64,000 nt of DNA, from the NCBI RefSeq assembly GCF_019343105.1, contig NZ_CP073764.1, forward strand, positions 496,001-560,000. The letters run 5' to 3'. The stretch comes from Methylovirgula sp. HY1. Lineage in GTDB: Bacteria > Pseudomonadota > Alphaproteobacteria > Rhizobiales > Beijerinckiaceae. Made by a program: the position numbers and the translations under genes. Each line of letters starts with the position of its first letter. Position 1 is the stretch's first letter. Under the pieces are notes generated by a model. It saw only the letters and a list, made by a program, of their open reading frames with translations, had not been told where the DNA came from and did not search any database. Below are positions 36,575 through 44,912 of this stretch, piece after piece.

Positions 36575-36796
36575 ATGGTGATTACGCTGTCGGTTGTCAT
36601 GTGCCTCAATGGGCAGTGCATGACGAAATTGGTGACGAATTCGCAGCGTCAGCCGGACCTGACGCTCATGGGATGTCTGACCGAGGGGCCGCCGTCGATT
36701 GCGAGATATGTCTCTGAAAATTATCCGGGCGCGAAGATCATGAAATGGCAGTGCCAGTTCGGCAACCGCAAGCCGCCTTCCAAAGCCGATATGTAA
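36575..36796 (+). CDS. small cysteine-containing protein of unknown function
   Basis: The 73-residue frame opens MVITLSVVMCLNGQCMTKL after an excellent ribosome site (GAGAGGAGAGTGAG). Four Cys are present (C10, C15, C34, C60). It includes the motif ARYVSENYPGAKIMKWQCQFG. Similar short proteins occur in rhizobia, without assigned role. It is not part of a visible operon. Confidence 0.6.
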   Translation: MVITLSVVMCLNGQCMTKLVTNSQRQPDLTLMGCLTEGPPSIARYVSENYPGAKIMKWQCQFGNRKPPSKADM

Positions 36797-37023
36797 GATG
36801 CCATCTTGTCGGGCGCTGACCTCGCTCGTCAAGCCTCGCCTGCGGCACTCAAAACGCGCTCTGGAGGGCGGATGGCGCAGAGGCTGGAGGCAGCGGTGGT
36901 AGGTAGGCATTTCTTTGCCGCGTTTGCAGGTGAAATTTTTGGCGAGCAGAGCGGCGCCTGCGGGAGCGGGTATCGGAACGCAACAGGCGGCGGCCGGATT
37001 ATCCAACCCTAGGTCAGAAACCA

Positions 37024-37896
37024 ATGGCAAGCAGCGGCGAGCGGCCGGCAGAAGTAGCAGGCTCGAAGAATGGTGCGCCGGAACAGCCCGCGGGTGTCAC
37101 GCAACGCGAGGTGAAGGATATAGAGGAGCGCTCGAGTCCCCGCACGCCCGTTATTTATGAGATCGTGCGCCGGCTCGGCGAGGAAGAGATGGCGCGGCCG
37201 GCGATTTCCCTTTGGTGGTCGGGCGTCGCGGCGGGTCTCTCGATCAGCTTTTCTTTGCTGGGGCAGGCAATTCTGGAGACGCATTTGCCCGACGCGCCGT
37301 GGCGGCCCCTTGTCAGCTGCTTTGGCTATTCGGTCGGGTTCATCATGGTCGTGCTGTCGCGCCAACAGCTTTTTACGGAAAGCACGATCACGGCGGTTTT
37401 GCCGCTCTTTGCCGATTTCAGCTTCACCAATCTCCGCAAATTGGCGCGGCTGTGGAGCATCGTCCTTGTGGCGAATTTCGTCGGAACATTCGTGGCCGCT
37501 TGCTTCTTTACTTATGCGCCAGCGCTTACGCCCGCGCTGTATGCGGGAATGTTGGAGGTCAGCCAACATATCCTCGGGCACGGGTGGCTTGATTTGTTCT
37601 TCAAGGGAATACCCGCGGGCTTCCTGATTGCGGCGATGGTCTGGCTCATTCCAAGTGCCGACACAGCCCAATTCTACGTCATCGCCCTGATGACTTATAT
37701 TATCGCTGCGGGCCAATTCATGCATATTATTGCCGGAAGCGTCGAAGCCTTCATTCTCGTGCTGCATGGCGATGTCGGATTGGCGGCGATCGGAATTGGC
37801 TTCATTACGCCGGTGCTCTTGGGCAACATTATCGGCGGCACCGTGCTGTTTGGGCTGATCTCCTATGGCCAGGTTATGCGCGAGATCGAGCTCTAG
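37024..37896 (+). CDS. formate/nitrite transporter (FNT) family protein
   Basis: The 290-residue protein has a Glu/Pro-rich N terminus (1-55) then six hydrophobic segments (about 62-85, 96-114, 140-162, 190-212, 216-240 and 253-280). The pattern GLSISFSLLGQAIL, FGYSVGFIMVVLSRQQLFTESTITAVLPL, and GIPAGFLIAAMVWLIPS follows the FNT fold, closer to the YfdC-like branch with an N-terminal extension than to FocA. The substrate is probably a small monovalent anion, but exact ligand is not shown. A plasma-membrane protein, single gene here. Confidence 0.85.
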   Translation: MASSGERPAEVAGSKNGAPEQPAGVTQREVKDIEERSSPRTPVIYEIVRRLGEEEMARPAISLWWSGVAAGLSISFSLLGQAILETHLPDAPWRPLVSCFGYSVGFIMVVLSRQQLFTESTITAVLPLFADFSFTNLRKLARLWSIVLVANFVGTFVAACFFTYAPALTPALYAGMLEVSQHILGHGWLDLFFKGIPAGFLIAAMVWLIPSADTAQFYVIALMTYIIAAGQFMHIIAGSVEAFILVLHGDVGLAAIGIGFITPVLLGNIIGGTVLFGLISYGQVMREIEL

Positions 37897-38176
37897 AACA
37901 TGTTCCGGAGACTGCCGCGGCCGCTGTTTTGGCGGGCGCTATACGACAAGCTGGTCATATTTTGCTTGGGAAGTGGCTCCTGCCTTTTGGCCCACTGCGA
38001 GACCGTTGCCGAAAACTGGCAAGATTCTTGATCCGTTATTCCACGGACTCGATCGCGATGGCTTTGGTTGAATCAATCCAAGTCATGATTGAGACATCGG
38101 ATCGCTCCGACGTCTTCGAGAATGCGATCGAATCTCAGCATGGATCGCGGCGCAGGCCGGTTCGGCGGAGGTCAGC
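37897..38176. other. intergenic region after the FNT gene
   Basis: Starts with a decayed mosaic fragment (CTAGAACATGTTCCGGAGAC, 37894 onward). Beyond that no coding or structural feature is supported. Confidence 0.35.
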
Positions 38177-38476
38177 TTGGCCAGGCTCAAACGGCAATTC
38201 GATTGTTTCGACCGGCTTCCGCCGACTTTACGCGACACGCTCGCAAACGCCGCGTTTGACTGGGATGCGACCTTGATCGCCGAAGTGCTCGAGCTTGGCA
38301 CCGCGGCAGACGCGCTCGCGGCAGGGATCGCCGAGGATGATCGCCGTCGCGTGCCCGTCGACAATTACGTTATGTATGGGCCGCTGCACCCAGGTTCGCC
38401 TGCGCATGTGCCAGCGAATACGCTGAAATTTTATCGCTATCCGACCCGGCCGAATTATTGGTGGGGACGGTCTTGA
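38177..38476 (+). CDS. DUF6525-like small protein
   Basis: This 99-residue frame starts at TTG with GGAGGT five bases upstream. It reads MARLKRQFDCFDRLPPTLRDTLANAAFDWDATLIAEVLELG, resembling the short DUF6525 family in which a DxxP-P-xL(R)xxLAxA core is conserved. The C terminus is rich in Tyr/Pro/Trp (KFYRYPTRPNYWWG). Cytosolic, function unknown. It is the first of two small genes before a lysozyme-like gene. Confidence 0.6.
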   Translation: MARLKRQFDCFDRLPPTLRDTLANAAFDWDATLIAEVLELGTAADALAAGIAEDDRRRVPVDNYVMYGPLHPGSPAHVPANTLKFYRYPTRPNYWWGRS

Positions 38477-38628
38477 ACCCCGCTGGCTTGTCAGCAGGAG
38501 CGGCGCAGCGGCACTGAACTTGCTTGAAGGCTGAAGAGACCATTGGCAGGATGCTCGGCTGGTGCCGCGCCCCGTCGCGGCCTTTAGGAAAGACGAAGCG
38601 TCCGGCGATAAGATACGGGAAAGAGAAA

Positions 38629-38865
38629 ATGTTTGAAGGATGGCTCATACAGGTCACGTCTGGAGACCCGCGCGACGGCCAGCAGGACGTCAGCCTTTAT
38701 GCTTCATGGGAGCCCAAGGAAGATGCCGCGGTTCTGCTCGTCATGAAGACATTTAATCTTACGGAAGATCACATCTGTTCTATGGTGATCGACCTTCCCA
38801 AGGAGACGTTCGAGAAGCTCGGTCTTCAGCCTGGTCAGGCGGGTCTCTACACGGACGTCGAATAA
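38629..38865 (+). CDS. small protein of unknown function
   Basis: From ATG 38629 the product is 78 residues, beginning MFEGWLIQVTSGDPRDGQQ and ending GQAGLYTDVE, mixed charge, no signal or membrane segment. GGGAAAGAG precedes the start. The frame extends upstream to 38524 but the extra 35 residues are basic and unlikely to be coding. No family recognised. Confidence 0.45.
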   Translation: MFEGWLIQVTSGDPRDGQQDVSLYASWEPKEDAAVLLVMKTFNLTEDHICSMVIDLPKETFEKLGLQPGQAGLYTDVE

Positions 38866-39225
38866 GCGGAGGCGGCCAGGCAAGCGTCCCTTGGCGCCTG
38901 CCTTCAGGGGCCTGCGTCTGCGGCCATCGGCGGGGTGACTTCCAACGGGTGAGTCCACCCGATCGGAAAACGCTCTAACGCTTTATGCGTCGCCTTCACC
39001 ATTCTGGCGCAGGGCGGCGTGATTACCTGGTCGCGCCCCATGCCCAACGCTCCCCAAATTTCGTGGCTGGAACTGGCGATGATCGGCGCGGGCTATGTTT
39101 CGGAAATTTGAGGCCTTTCCGCGCGGCTGGCGCCGGCGGTTTGGCATCCGGCATTGTCCCACCTGTGGACGTCCGGTCTTTGGCCTGTTAACGAGGAATT
39201 ACCAGGCATCGGATAAATCGGCCTA
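38866..39225. other. gap before GH25 gene, with a mosaic repeat piece
   Basis: Contains a module C copy at 38932-38981 (GGGTGAGTCCACCCGATCGG and AAAACGCTCTAA). A short hydrophobic frame ending at 39110 has no start codon and is discussed under rejected items. Nothing else is supported. Confidence 0.4.
38932..38981. repeat. short mosaic repeat copy (module C only)
   Basis: GGGTGAGTCCACCC forms a small palindrome followed by GATCGGAAAACGCTCTA, as in the end of the 32963-33177 element. Only this module is preserved here. Confidence 0.65.
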
Positions 39226-40005
39226 ATGGTCCGAATTCATCGCGCATCCTCTACCTTTTCGTCACTTCGCTGGCTGTCTTCCGCGAAGCTGGGCTTCGCT
39301 GGCTTCGCGCTCGCGCTTCTGCTCGCCGGTTGTGCGGGTGGCGAACGGGACCTGTATCCCACCCCCGCCGATTTCCAGATCCACGGGATTGATGTCTCGA
39401 AATATCAAGGCGACATCAATTGGAATGAAGTACGCAATTCCGGTATTAAATTCGTCTGGATCAAAGCCACCGAGGGTGGCGATTATCTCGACAATAAATT
39501 CGCCCAGAACTGGGCGCTTGCGAAACAGGCAGGTATTCCACACGGCGCCTATCATTTCATGTATTGGTGCCGCCCTGCGGAAGAACAGGCGCAATGGTTC
39601 ATCGAGAATGTGCCGAAGGATCCCAACTCATTGCCGCCGGTCCTCGACGTCGAATGGAATCCTATGTCGAGAACCTGTCCGCGGCGGGTTTCTTCGGAGG
39701 TCGCCCGCGCTGAAATGAAGATCATTTTGGACGCGATGGAACGGGCCTATGGCAAGAAGCCGGTGATCTACACTTCCGTCGATTTCTACCGCGACGTCCT
39801 GAAGGGCGAGTTGACTGATTACCCCATGTGGGTTCGCTGCGTGAAAACCTATCCGGCGGCGATCTATGGCAGCCGGCGATGGCATTTCTGGCAGCATTCC
39901 GCGCATGCCCACGTGCCGGGTATCCGCGGGAACGTGGATGAAAATGCCTTTTACGGTTCGCCGCGTGAATGGCGGGCGTTTCTGATGACCGCGGAAAACG
40001 GTTGA
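39226..40005 (+). CDS. GH25-family muramidase, lipoprotein
   Basis: The 259-residue protein has a signal peptide with lipobox LLAGC (C36), predicting an envelope lipoprotein. The GH25 core begins HGIDVSKYQGDINWNEV with D56, and the catalytic D141-x-E143 lies in VLDVEWN. KATEGGDY (80-87) is a conserved substrate segment. GH25 enzymes cleave the MurNAc-GlcNAc bond of peptidoglycan. In proteobacteria such genes may be phage-derived or involved in wall remodelling; no phage genes are adjacent. Confidence 0.9.
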   Translation: MVRIHRASSTFSSLRWLSSAKLGFAGFALALLLAGCAGGERDLYPTPADFQIHGIDVSKYQGDINWNEVRNSGIKFVWIKATEGGDYLDNKFAQNWALAKQAGIPHGAYHFMYWCRPAEEQAQWFIENVPKDPNSLPPVLDVEWNPMSRTCPRRVSSEVARAEMKIILDAMERAYGKKPVIYTSVDFYRDVLKGELTDYPMWVRCVKTYPAAIYGSRRWHFWQHSAHAHVPGIRGNVDENAFYGSPREWRAFLMTAENG

Positions 40006-40034
40006 ATGTCGTGATCGGCTGCAAGATCCGCCGA

Positions 40035-41183
40035 TCACATCGCTTCTGGCGCTCCAGGTCTCCCGTGCGCTCCAGCCGACATAGATTCGAAATCGACAGT
40101 GCTGCCATCCGGACTGCGTAGCTCGGTGCGATGCTTGGGCAGCGCGCCGGGATGGTGCTCCTGTAAAAAGCAGATGAGTTTTTCGCGGATCTCGCAGCGC
40201 AGATCCCAGACCTGTTGGGATGTTCGCGCGCTCGCCAAAGCGCGAAGCTGAATTGCGTGCTCGGTCGCCTTCGTCACTTGCAGATTGACGACGCGGCCAT
40301 CCCATAATTTTGAGCTTTTGACGATGGTGCTGAGCTCGGCGCGCACGTCCTCGACAGGCGTCGTGTAATCGACCCAGAGCATGGTCGTGCCGATGATCTG
40401 CGATGAGGTGCGCGTCCAGTTCTGGAAGGGTTTTTCGAGAAAATAAGAAAGCGGCACCACCAATCGGCGCCAATCCCAGATCTGGATGACGACATATGTC
40501 CCGCTGATTTCCTCGATCCAGCCCCATTCGTTTTCGACCACGACGGCATCGCCGATGCGGATCGGTTGCGTAATGGCGATCTGCACGCCGGCAATGAGAT
40601 TGGTGAGTACCGGACGCGCGGCAAGACCGACGACGAGCCCCGCCGCGCCGGCTGAGGCGATCAGGCTGATGCCGAATTGGCGCACCGCCGGAAAAGTCAT
40701 CAAGGCGACGGCGACCGTGATCATCACCACGATCGTATCGGCGACACGTCGAAGCACACGAACCTGAGTCACATGCTTGCGCGCGAGAAAATTGTCGTCG
40801 ACGTCGATTTTGAAGCGCCGCAGATAGAAATCGCCAGCGAGATCGATCGCCACCAATGCCGCCCAGCCGCTCAATAGGGTGAGGCAGACGGCGAGAACTT
40901 GGGCAATCGGCACTGCCGTCTCATTTGACAGCGGTACGATCGGCAGCACGATGGCGACCGCCGCAAGCACAAAGGCAAAGCGGGTCGCCCCCAAAATGCG
41001 CGAAAGCAATGACTGGATGAAAACCCGCTCGGAGCCGATGAGGCGCCGCACTGTCCGCATGAAAGTCCGGTGGAAGAAAAAGGCAAGCAGCGCGGCAGCT
41101 GCGAGTATTGCTAGGCTGATGAGCCAACCGGGAAGATAGACCGAAAGAAGGCTGATCCACCGCTGGGTTTGCGCTGCTGTCAT
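40035..41183 (-). CDS. mechanosensitive ion channel family protein (MscS type)
   Basis: This 382-residue protein has hydrophobic segments at about 16-36, 64-85, 92-112, 152-172 and the pore helix around 172-198 (FGISLIASAGAAGLVVGLAARPVLTNLIAG), matching the MscS Ala/Gly-rich TM3. The beta domain follows with RIGDAVVVENEWGWIEEISGTYVVIQIWDWRRLVVPLSYF. Such channels release solutes on hypo-osmotic shock. The C terminus has a Met/Ser/Ala/Gly-rich tail. Convergent with the GH25 gene. Confidence 0.9.
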   Translation of the reverse strand: MTAAQTQRWISLLSVYLPGWLISLAILAAAALLAFFFHRTFMRTVRRLIGSERVFIQSLLSRILGATRFAFVLAAVAIVLPIVPLSNETAVPIAQVLAVCLTLLSGWAALVAIDLAGDFYLRRFKIDVDDNFLARKHVTQVRVLRRVADTIVVMITVAVALMTFPAVRQFGISLIASAGAAGLVVGLAARPVLTNLIAGVQIAITQPIRIGDAVVVENEWGWIEEISGTYVVIQIWDWRRLVVPLSYFLEKPFQNWTRTSSQIIGTTMLWVDYTTPVEDVRAELSTIVKSSKLWDGRVVNLQVTKATEHAIQLRALASARTSQQVWDLRCEIREKLICFLQEHHPGALPKHRTELRSPDGSTVDFESMSAGAHGRPGAPEAM

Positions 41184-41400
41184 CGCTCACATGTTCGCCG
41201 GAGAGAAGTAGCCCGCGCCAATGCATTTGGAATGGCGACAGTTCCCTGCCATAGACCCGGGCTGACCTGCAGCTTCGGGAGGCGGCGGCATCGGCGCTTA
41301 CGACTGATAAAGCGAGTAGGCAGCCGGCCCGCTGTTACCGGGCCGGCCTTTCGTGAGATTTATACGCCCGAAGGGAGCGTTGCTGAAAAGTTTAGCCCAA

Positions 41401-44388
41401 TCATCCGCGCAAAGAAGCCTTTGCGCGTTGCCACCAGCCGGTCCGTTTCGGCTGATTGGAGTCCGCGGCGCCTGGCTGCGCGGTCGACAATGCAGGTTCG
41501 GGCGCGGTCGATCTTTCTTCGGCCAATTCACGTGGCCTGGCGAAAGCATCAGCCGCATCTTCTTTCTGCGTCGTCGGCTCAAGCTGAAACGCAGGCGCCG
41601 GAGATATTGGCCCCGGCACGGAAGCGTTTTCATCCGCCGGAACACTCGGGAAGGCGGTCTCGGCAAACACGTCTGTTCTGTTCTCACTTGCGAAGCTATT
41701 GGCCACGGAATCTACGGGCCAATCGGCTGCGACTTCCGCGGGGCTGGTTGTGGCTCTTTCCAGATCCAAGTCGGCGACGACTTCGGTCGCAGCCTCGCTG
41801 ATCGCCTCATCGGTGATCTCGTTCGGGCCACGGCCATTGCGCCGACGCGACCGCCGTCTGCGGCCCTCGCGCTTCGGCGCGGGCTCGCCAGCCAGAGACG
41901 CCACATGGTCTTCCGCCGGCTCGCCGATTTCCGCATCCGCCAGGGGGCGTGCACCGATATTGCCGAATTGTGTGACAAAAGCCAAAGCGTCGTCGGAGGG
42001 CTGTGGCGCATTGGCGCTGATACCGGTTGCCTCTCTGTCGCGCCCCCGTCTACGGCGGCGGCGGCGGCGGCGAGGCCCTTCGCTTTGCTCGGACTCTTCC
42101 GTCGGGCTTTCGGTCTCGGATTCCTCGTCGTCGTCGGAGACGTCATCGGCGAAAGCCTCGTCGTCGACGGGGGCCGGGGGCGCGATGAGGCGTGGCGGTT
42201 CGACGACACCCGCCGCTGGCTCGCCCCGTTCCATCGCGTGATAGGCGGTCCCCGTCAGGCTGTCGTCGGCGATGATGGTCACGCTGACGCCGAAGCGCTG
42301 TTCGAGCTCGCTGAGATGAGCGCGCTTTTGATTGAGGATGTAGAGCGCCACTTCGGATCGTGTACGCACGGTGATGTTATGCGCCGAACTCTTGATAAGA
42401 GCATCTTCGAGAATGCGCAGGACATGCAGAGCGATCGAGGCCGTCGAACGGACCATGCCGGCGCCGGCGCAATGCGGGCACGGCGCGGTCGAGCCTTCGA
42501 GAACGCCGGTTCTGATTCGTTGCCGCGACATTTCGAGCAGGCCGAAATGCGAGATGCGGCCGATCTGGATGCGCGCCCGATCGTTCTTCAGAGCGTCCTT
42601 CATTCGGCGCTCGACGGAACGATTGTTGCGGCTCTCCTCCATGTCGATGAAATCGACGACGATGAGGCCGGCGAGATCACGCAGGCGCAGCTGACGGGCA
42701 ACTTCGTCGGCGGCTTCGAGATTGGTGCGCAACGCCGTGTCTTCGATATTATGCTCGCGGGTCGAACGTCCCGAATTGACGTCGATCGCGACCAGAGCCT
42801 CGGTCTGATTGATGACGAGATAGCCGCCCGACTTCAAAGACACGTGGTTGGAGAACATCGCGTCGAGCTGCGCTTCGACACCCGATTTGGCGAAGATCGG
42901 CTGCGGGTCGCGATAAGGCTGGACGTTCTTGGCATGGCTCGGCATGAGCATGCGCATGAATTCCTTGGCCTCGCGATAGGCTGCGTCGCCCGACACGATA
43001 ACCTCGTCTATGTCCTTGTTGTAAAGGTCGCGGATGGCGCGCTTGACGAGCGAACCTTCCTCATAGACGAGCGTCGGGGCGGTCGATTTCAGCGTCACTT
43101 CGCGCACGGTTTCCCACATGCGCAGGAGATATTCGAAATCGCGTTTGACCTCGGCCTTGGTGCGCGCCGCGCCGGCCGTGCGCAAGATGACGCCCATGCC
43201 TTCTGGCACTTCGAGTTCCTGGGCGATGGCCTTTAATCTCTGCCGATCTCCGGCATCGGTGATCTTGCGGGAAATGCCGCCACCGCGCGCGGTGTTCGGC
43301 ATCAACACCGAATAGCGGCCGGCGAGCGACAGATAGGTGGTCAAAGCGGCGCCCTTGTTGCCGCGCTCTTCCTTCACGACCTGGATGAGGAGCACTTGGC
43401 GGCGCTTGATGACTTCCTGAATCTTGTATTGGCGACGGCTGCGATGCATCCGCATCGGCACTTCTTCCATCGCGTCGCCACCGATCTGCTCGACCTGATC
43501 GGCTTCTTCGTCGCCCTCTTCATCATCGTCGCTGTGCCGTGCGGGACGGAACCGCGCTTCATAATCATCTTCTCTGCCAGCCGCACCGGCGTCGCTCACG
43601 TCGTCCTGATCTTCGACGACGGCGAAGCCCTCCGGATCGGTGGCGAGCCGATGTGCCGACGGCCTTTCGTCGCCATCTCTGGCGTGATCATTGCTTTGAG
43701 CGTCGAGTTCGCTTCGCTCGGCAGATTCGTCATCGTCTCGATCCGCCTCGCCGGCGCCCCGAGGACTCTCGGATCCCGGCATAGCGGTGGAACGCAGCCC
43801 TTCGGCGGATCGGCCTTCGTCGTCGCTTGTTTCGGTGATAGCAGAAAACTCTGCCGACAAGGGCTCGCTGTCGCGGCCTATGTCATGCGCCATAGGCTCC
43901 GCAACGGGTTCGTTGCTGGCGAACTCGTCGGCTCCGGGCGTGGAATTGGCAGTGCCGAATTCGGCCTGTTCCGTATCAGCGAGGGTCTCGTCATCGCTGA
44001 TACGGCGCTTCTCGGCGTGCTCGTTATTGCGGCCGCCGCGGCGATGGCGGCGACTGCGTTTTTGGGTGGCGTGAGCCTCGTCGTCGTCATCGTCGCGATG
44101 CGCGAGGGCATCCTCGTCGAGCAGCGCCTGACGGTCGGAAACCGGGATTTGGTAATAGTCCGGATGAATCTCGGAAAAGGCGAGAAAGCCATGCCGGTTG
44201 CCGCCGTAATCCACGAAGGCCGCTTGGAGCGAAGGCTCCACGCGGGTGACTTTGGCAAGATAGATATTGCCGCGGAGAGGCTTCTTATTCGCCGCCTCGA
44301 AATCGAATTCCTCGACTCGGTTACCGCGGAGCACGACCACCCGGGTTTCTTCCGGGTGGGCGGCATCGATGAGCATTTTGTTGGCCAT
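41401..44388 (-). CDS. rne: ribonuclease E (Rne/Rng family) with a large insertion in the S1 domain
   Basis: RNase E is the endonuclease core of the RNA degradosome. From ATG 44388 (MANKMLIDAAHPEETRV) the protein has 995 residues. An S1-like domain (about 36-80 and 316-360) is split by a ~215-residue Asp/Glu/Arg-rich low-complexity insertion (about 95-315). Catalytic D536 (AIDVNSG) and D579 (VVDFIDME) and the zinc-link CPHC (637-640) are intact. The C-terminal third is acidic and Pro-rich and ends in basic WWQRAKASLRG. Large S1 insertions are known from alphaproteobacterial RNase E. The frame extends 16 codons beyond the chosen start. Confidence 0.95.
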   Translation of the reverse strand: MANKMLIDAAHPEETRVVVLRGNRVEEFDFEAANKKPLRGNIYLAKVTRVEPSLQAAFVDYGGNRHGFLAFSEIHPDYYQIPVSDRQALLDEDALAHRDDDDDEAHATQKRSRRHRRGGRNNEHAEKRRISDDETLADTEQAEFGTANSTPGADEFASNEPVAEPMAHDIGRDSEPLSAEFSAITETSDDEGRSAEGLRSTAMPGSESPRGAGEADRDDDESAERSELDAQSNDHARDGDERPSAHRLATDPEGFAVVEDQDDVSDAGAAGREDDYEARFRPARHSDDDEEGDEEADQVEQIGGDAMEEVPMRMHRSRRQYKIQEVIKRRQVLLIQVVKEERGNKGAALTTYLSLAGRYSVLMPNTARGGGISRKITDAGDRQRLKAIAQELEVPEGMGVILRTAGAARTKAEVKRDFEYLLRMWETVREVTLKSTAPTLVYEEGSLVKRAIRDLYNKDIDEVIVSGDAAYREAKEFMRMLMPSHAKNVQPYRDPQPIFAKSGVEAQLDAMFSNHVSLKSGGYLVINQTEALVAIDVNSGRSTREHNIEDTALRTNLEAADEVARQLRLRDLAGLIVVDFIDMEESRNNRSVERRMKDALKNDRARIQIGRISHFGLLEMSRQRIRTGVLEGSTAPCPHCAGAGMVRSTASIALHVLRILEDALIKSSAHNITVRTRSEVALYILNQKRAHLSELEQRFGVSVTIIADDSLTGTAYHAMERGEPAAGVVEPPRLIAPPAPVDDEAFADDVSDDDEESETESPTEESEQSEGPRRRRRRRRRGRDREATGISANAPQPSDDALAFVTQFGNIGARPLADAEIGEPAEDHVASLAGEPAPKREGRRRRSRRRNGRGPNEITDEAISEAATEVVADLDLERATTSPAEVAADWPVDSVANSFASENRTDVFAETAFPSVPADENASVPGPISPAPAFQLEPTTQKEDAADAFARPRELAEERSTAPEPALSTAQPGAADSNQPKRTGWWQRAKASLRG

Positions 44389-44912
44389 GGAAAACTCGTT
44401 GGGGCAGGGCGCGCGCCGAACTGCCGCTGCCGCCAAGGTCTCTTATGAGTGCTCTTGCGAGCAAGACCGGGGCACGGCGTGGCGGCACGAACGGCGCCAT
44501 CTGCAAAGGCTGAAATGGGTTGGATTCGCTGCCGGGCGTTCCGACAGCGAGCGGGCGCCGAGACATGGCCCTCACAGACCTGGCCTTCACCAGACCGTCT
44601 CGGCTGCAACGAAGTGACGACACGGCGACCTGCATTTGCGCATAGATGTCGAGGCGCATGCTGCGGGCGCTGAATTTCTTGGTCAGATAAGCACCCGTCA
44701 AAGGGCAGACCATTTTTCACGTCACCTGTTGGGTTTCCGGGAACGGAAACCGACAAAAACTCATTTCCGGAGGGCGGCGGCAGGACGCGTCTACGCCCCT
44801 CGAAAACCTCTTCTACGCTCGTGTCGCCTAGGAGCGCGACCCGCGCTAGAAGCGCTGACATGCCGGAAACGTCCACATGTTTACCCGATCGTGAGCTTTC
44901 CCACCATCGAGC
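44389..44912. other. rne-amidase divergent intergenic region
   Basis: It separates the rne start (minus) from the amidase start (plus) and should hold both promoters and a long rne leader. In E. coli the rne 5' leader mediates autoregulation; whether a comparable structured leader exists here cannot be told by eye. Small frames in the region lack coding features. Confidence 0.4.

Noticed and set aside
36014-37030. possible integrative element at tRNA-Pro
   Set aside because: No integrase and no repeated tRNA 3' end could be found in the following sequence.
38953-39110. hydrophobic frame ending ELAMIGAGYVSEI
   Set aside because: It looks protein-like but has no start codon upstream before a stop and begins within a mosaic repeat; at best a gene remnant.
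41353-43236. 627-codon plus-strand frame
   Set aside because: Antisense to rne. Long open antisense frames are expected from the codon bias; no domain is visible.
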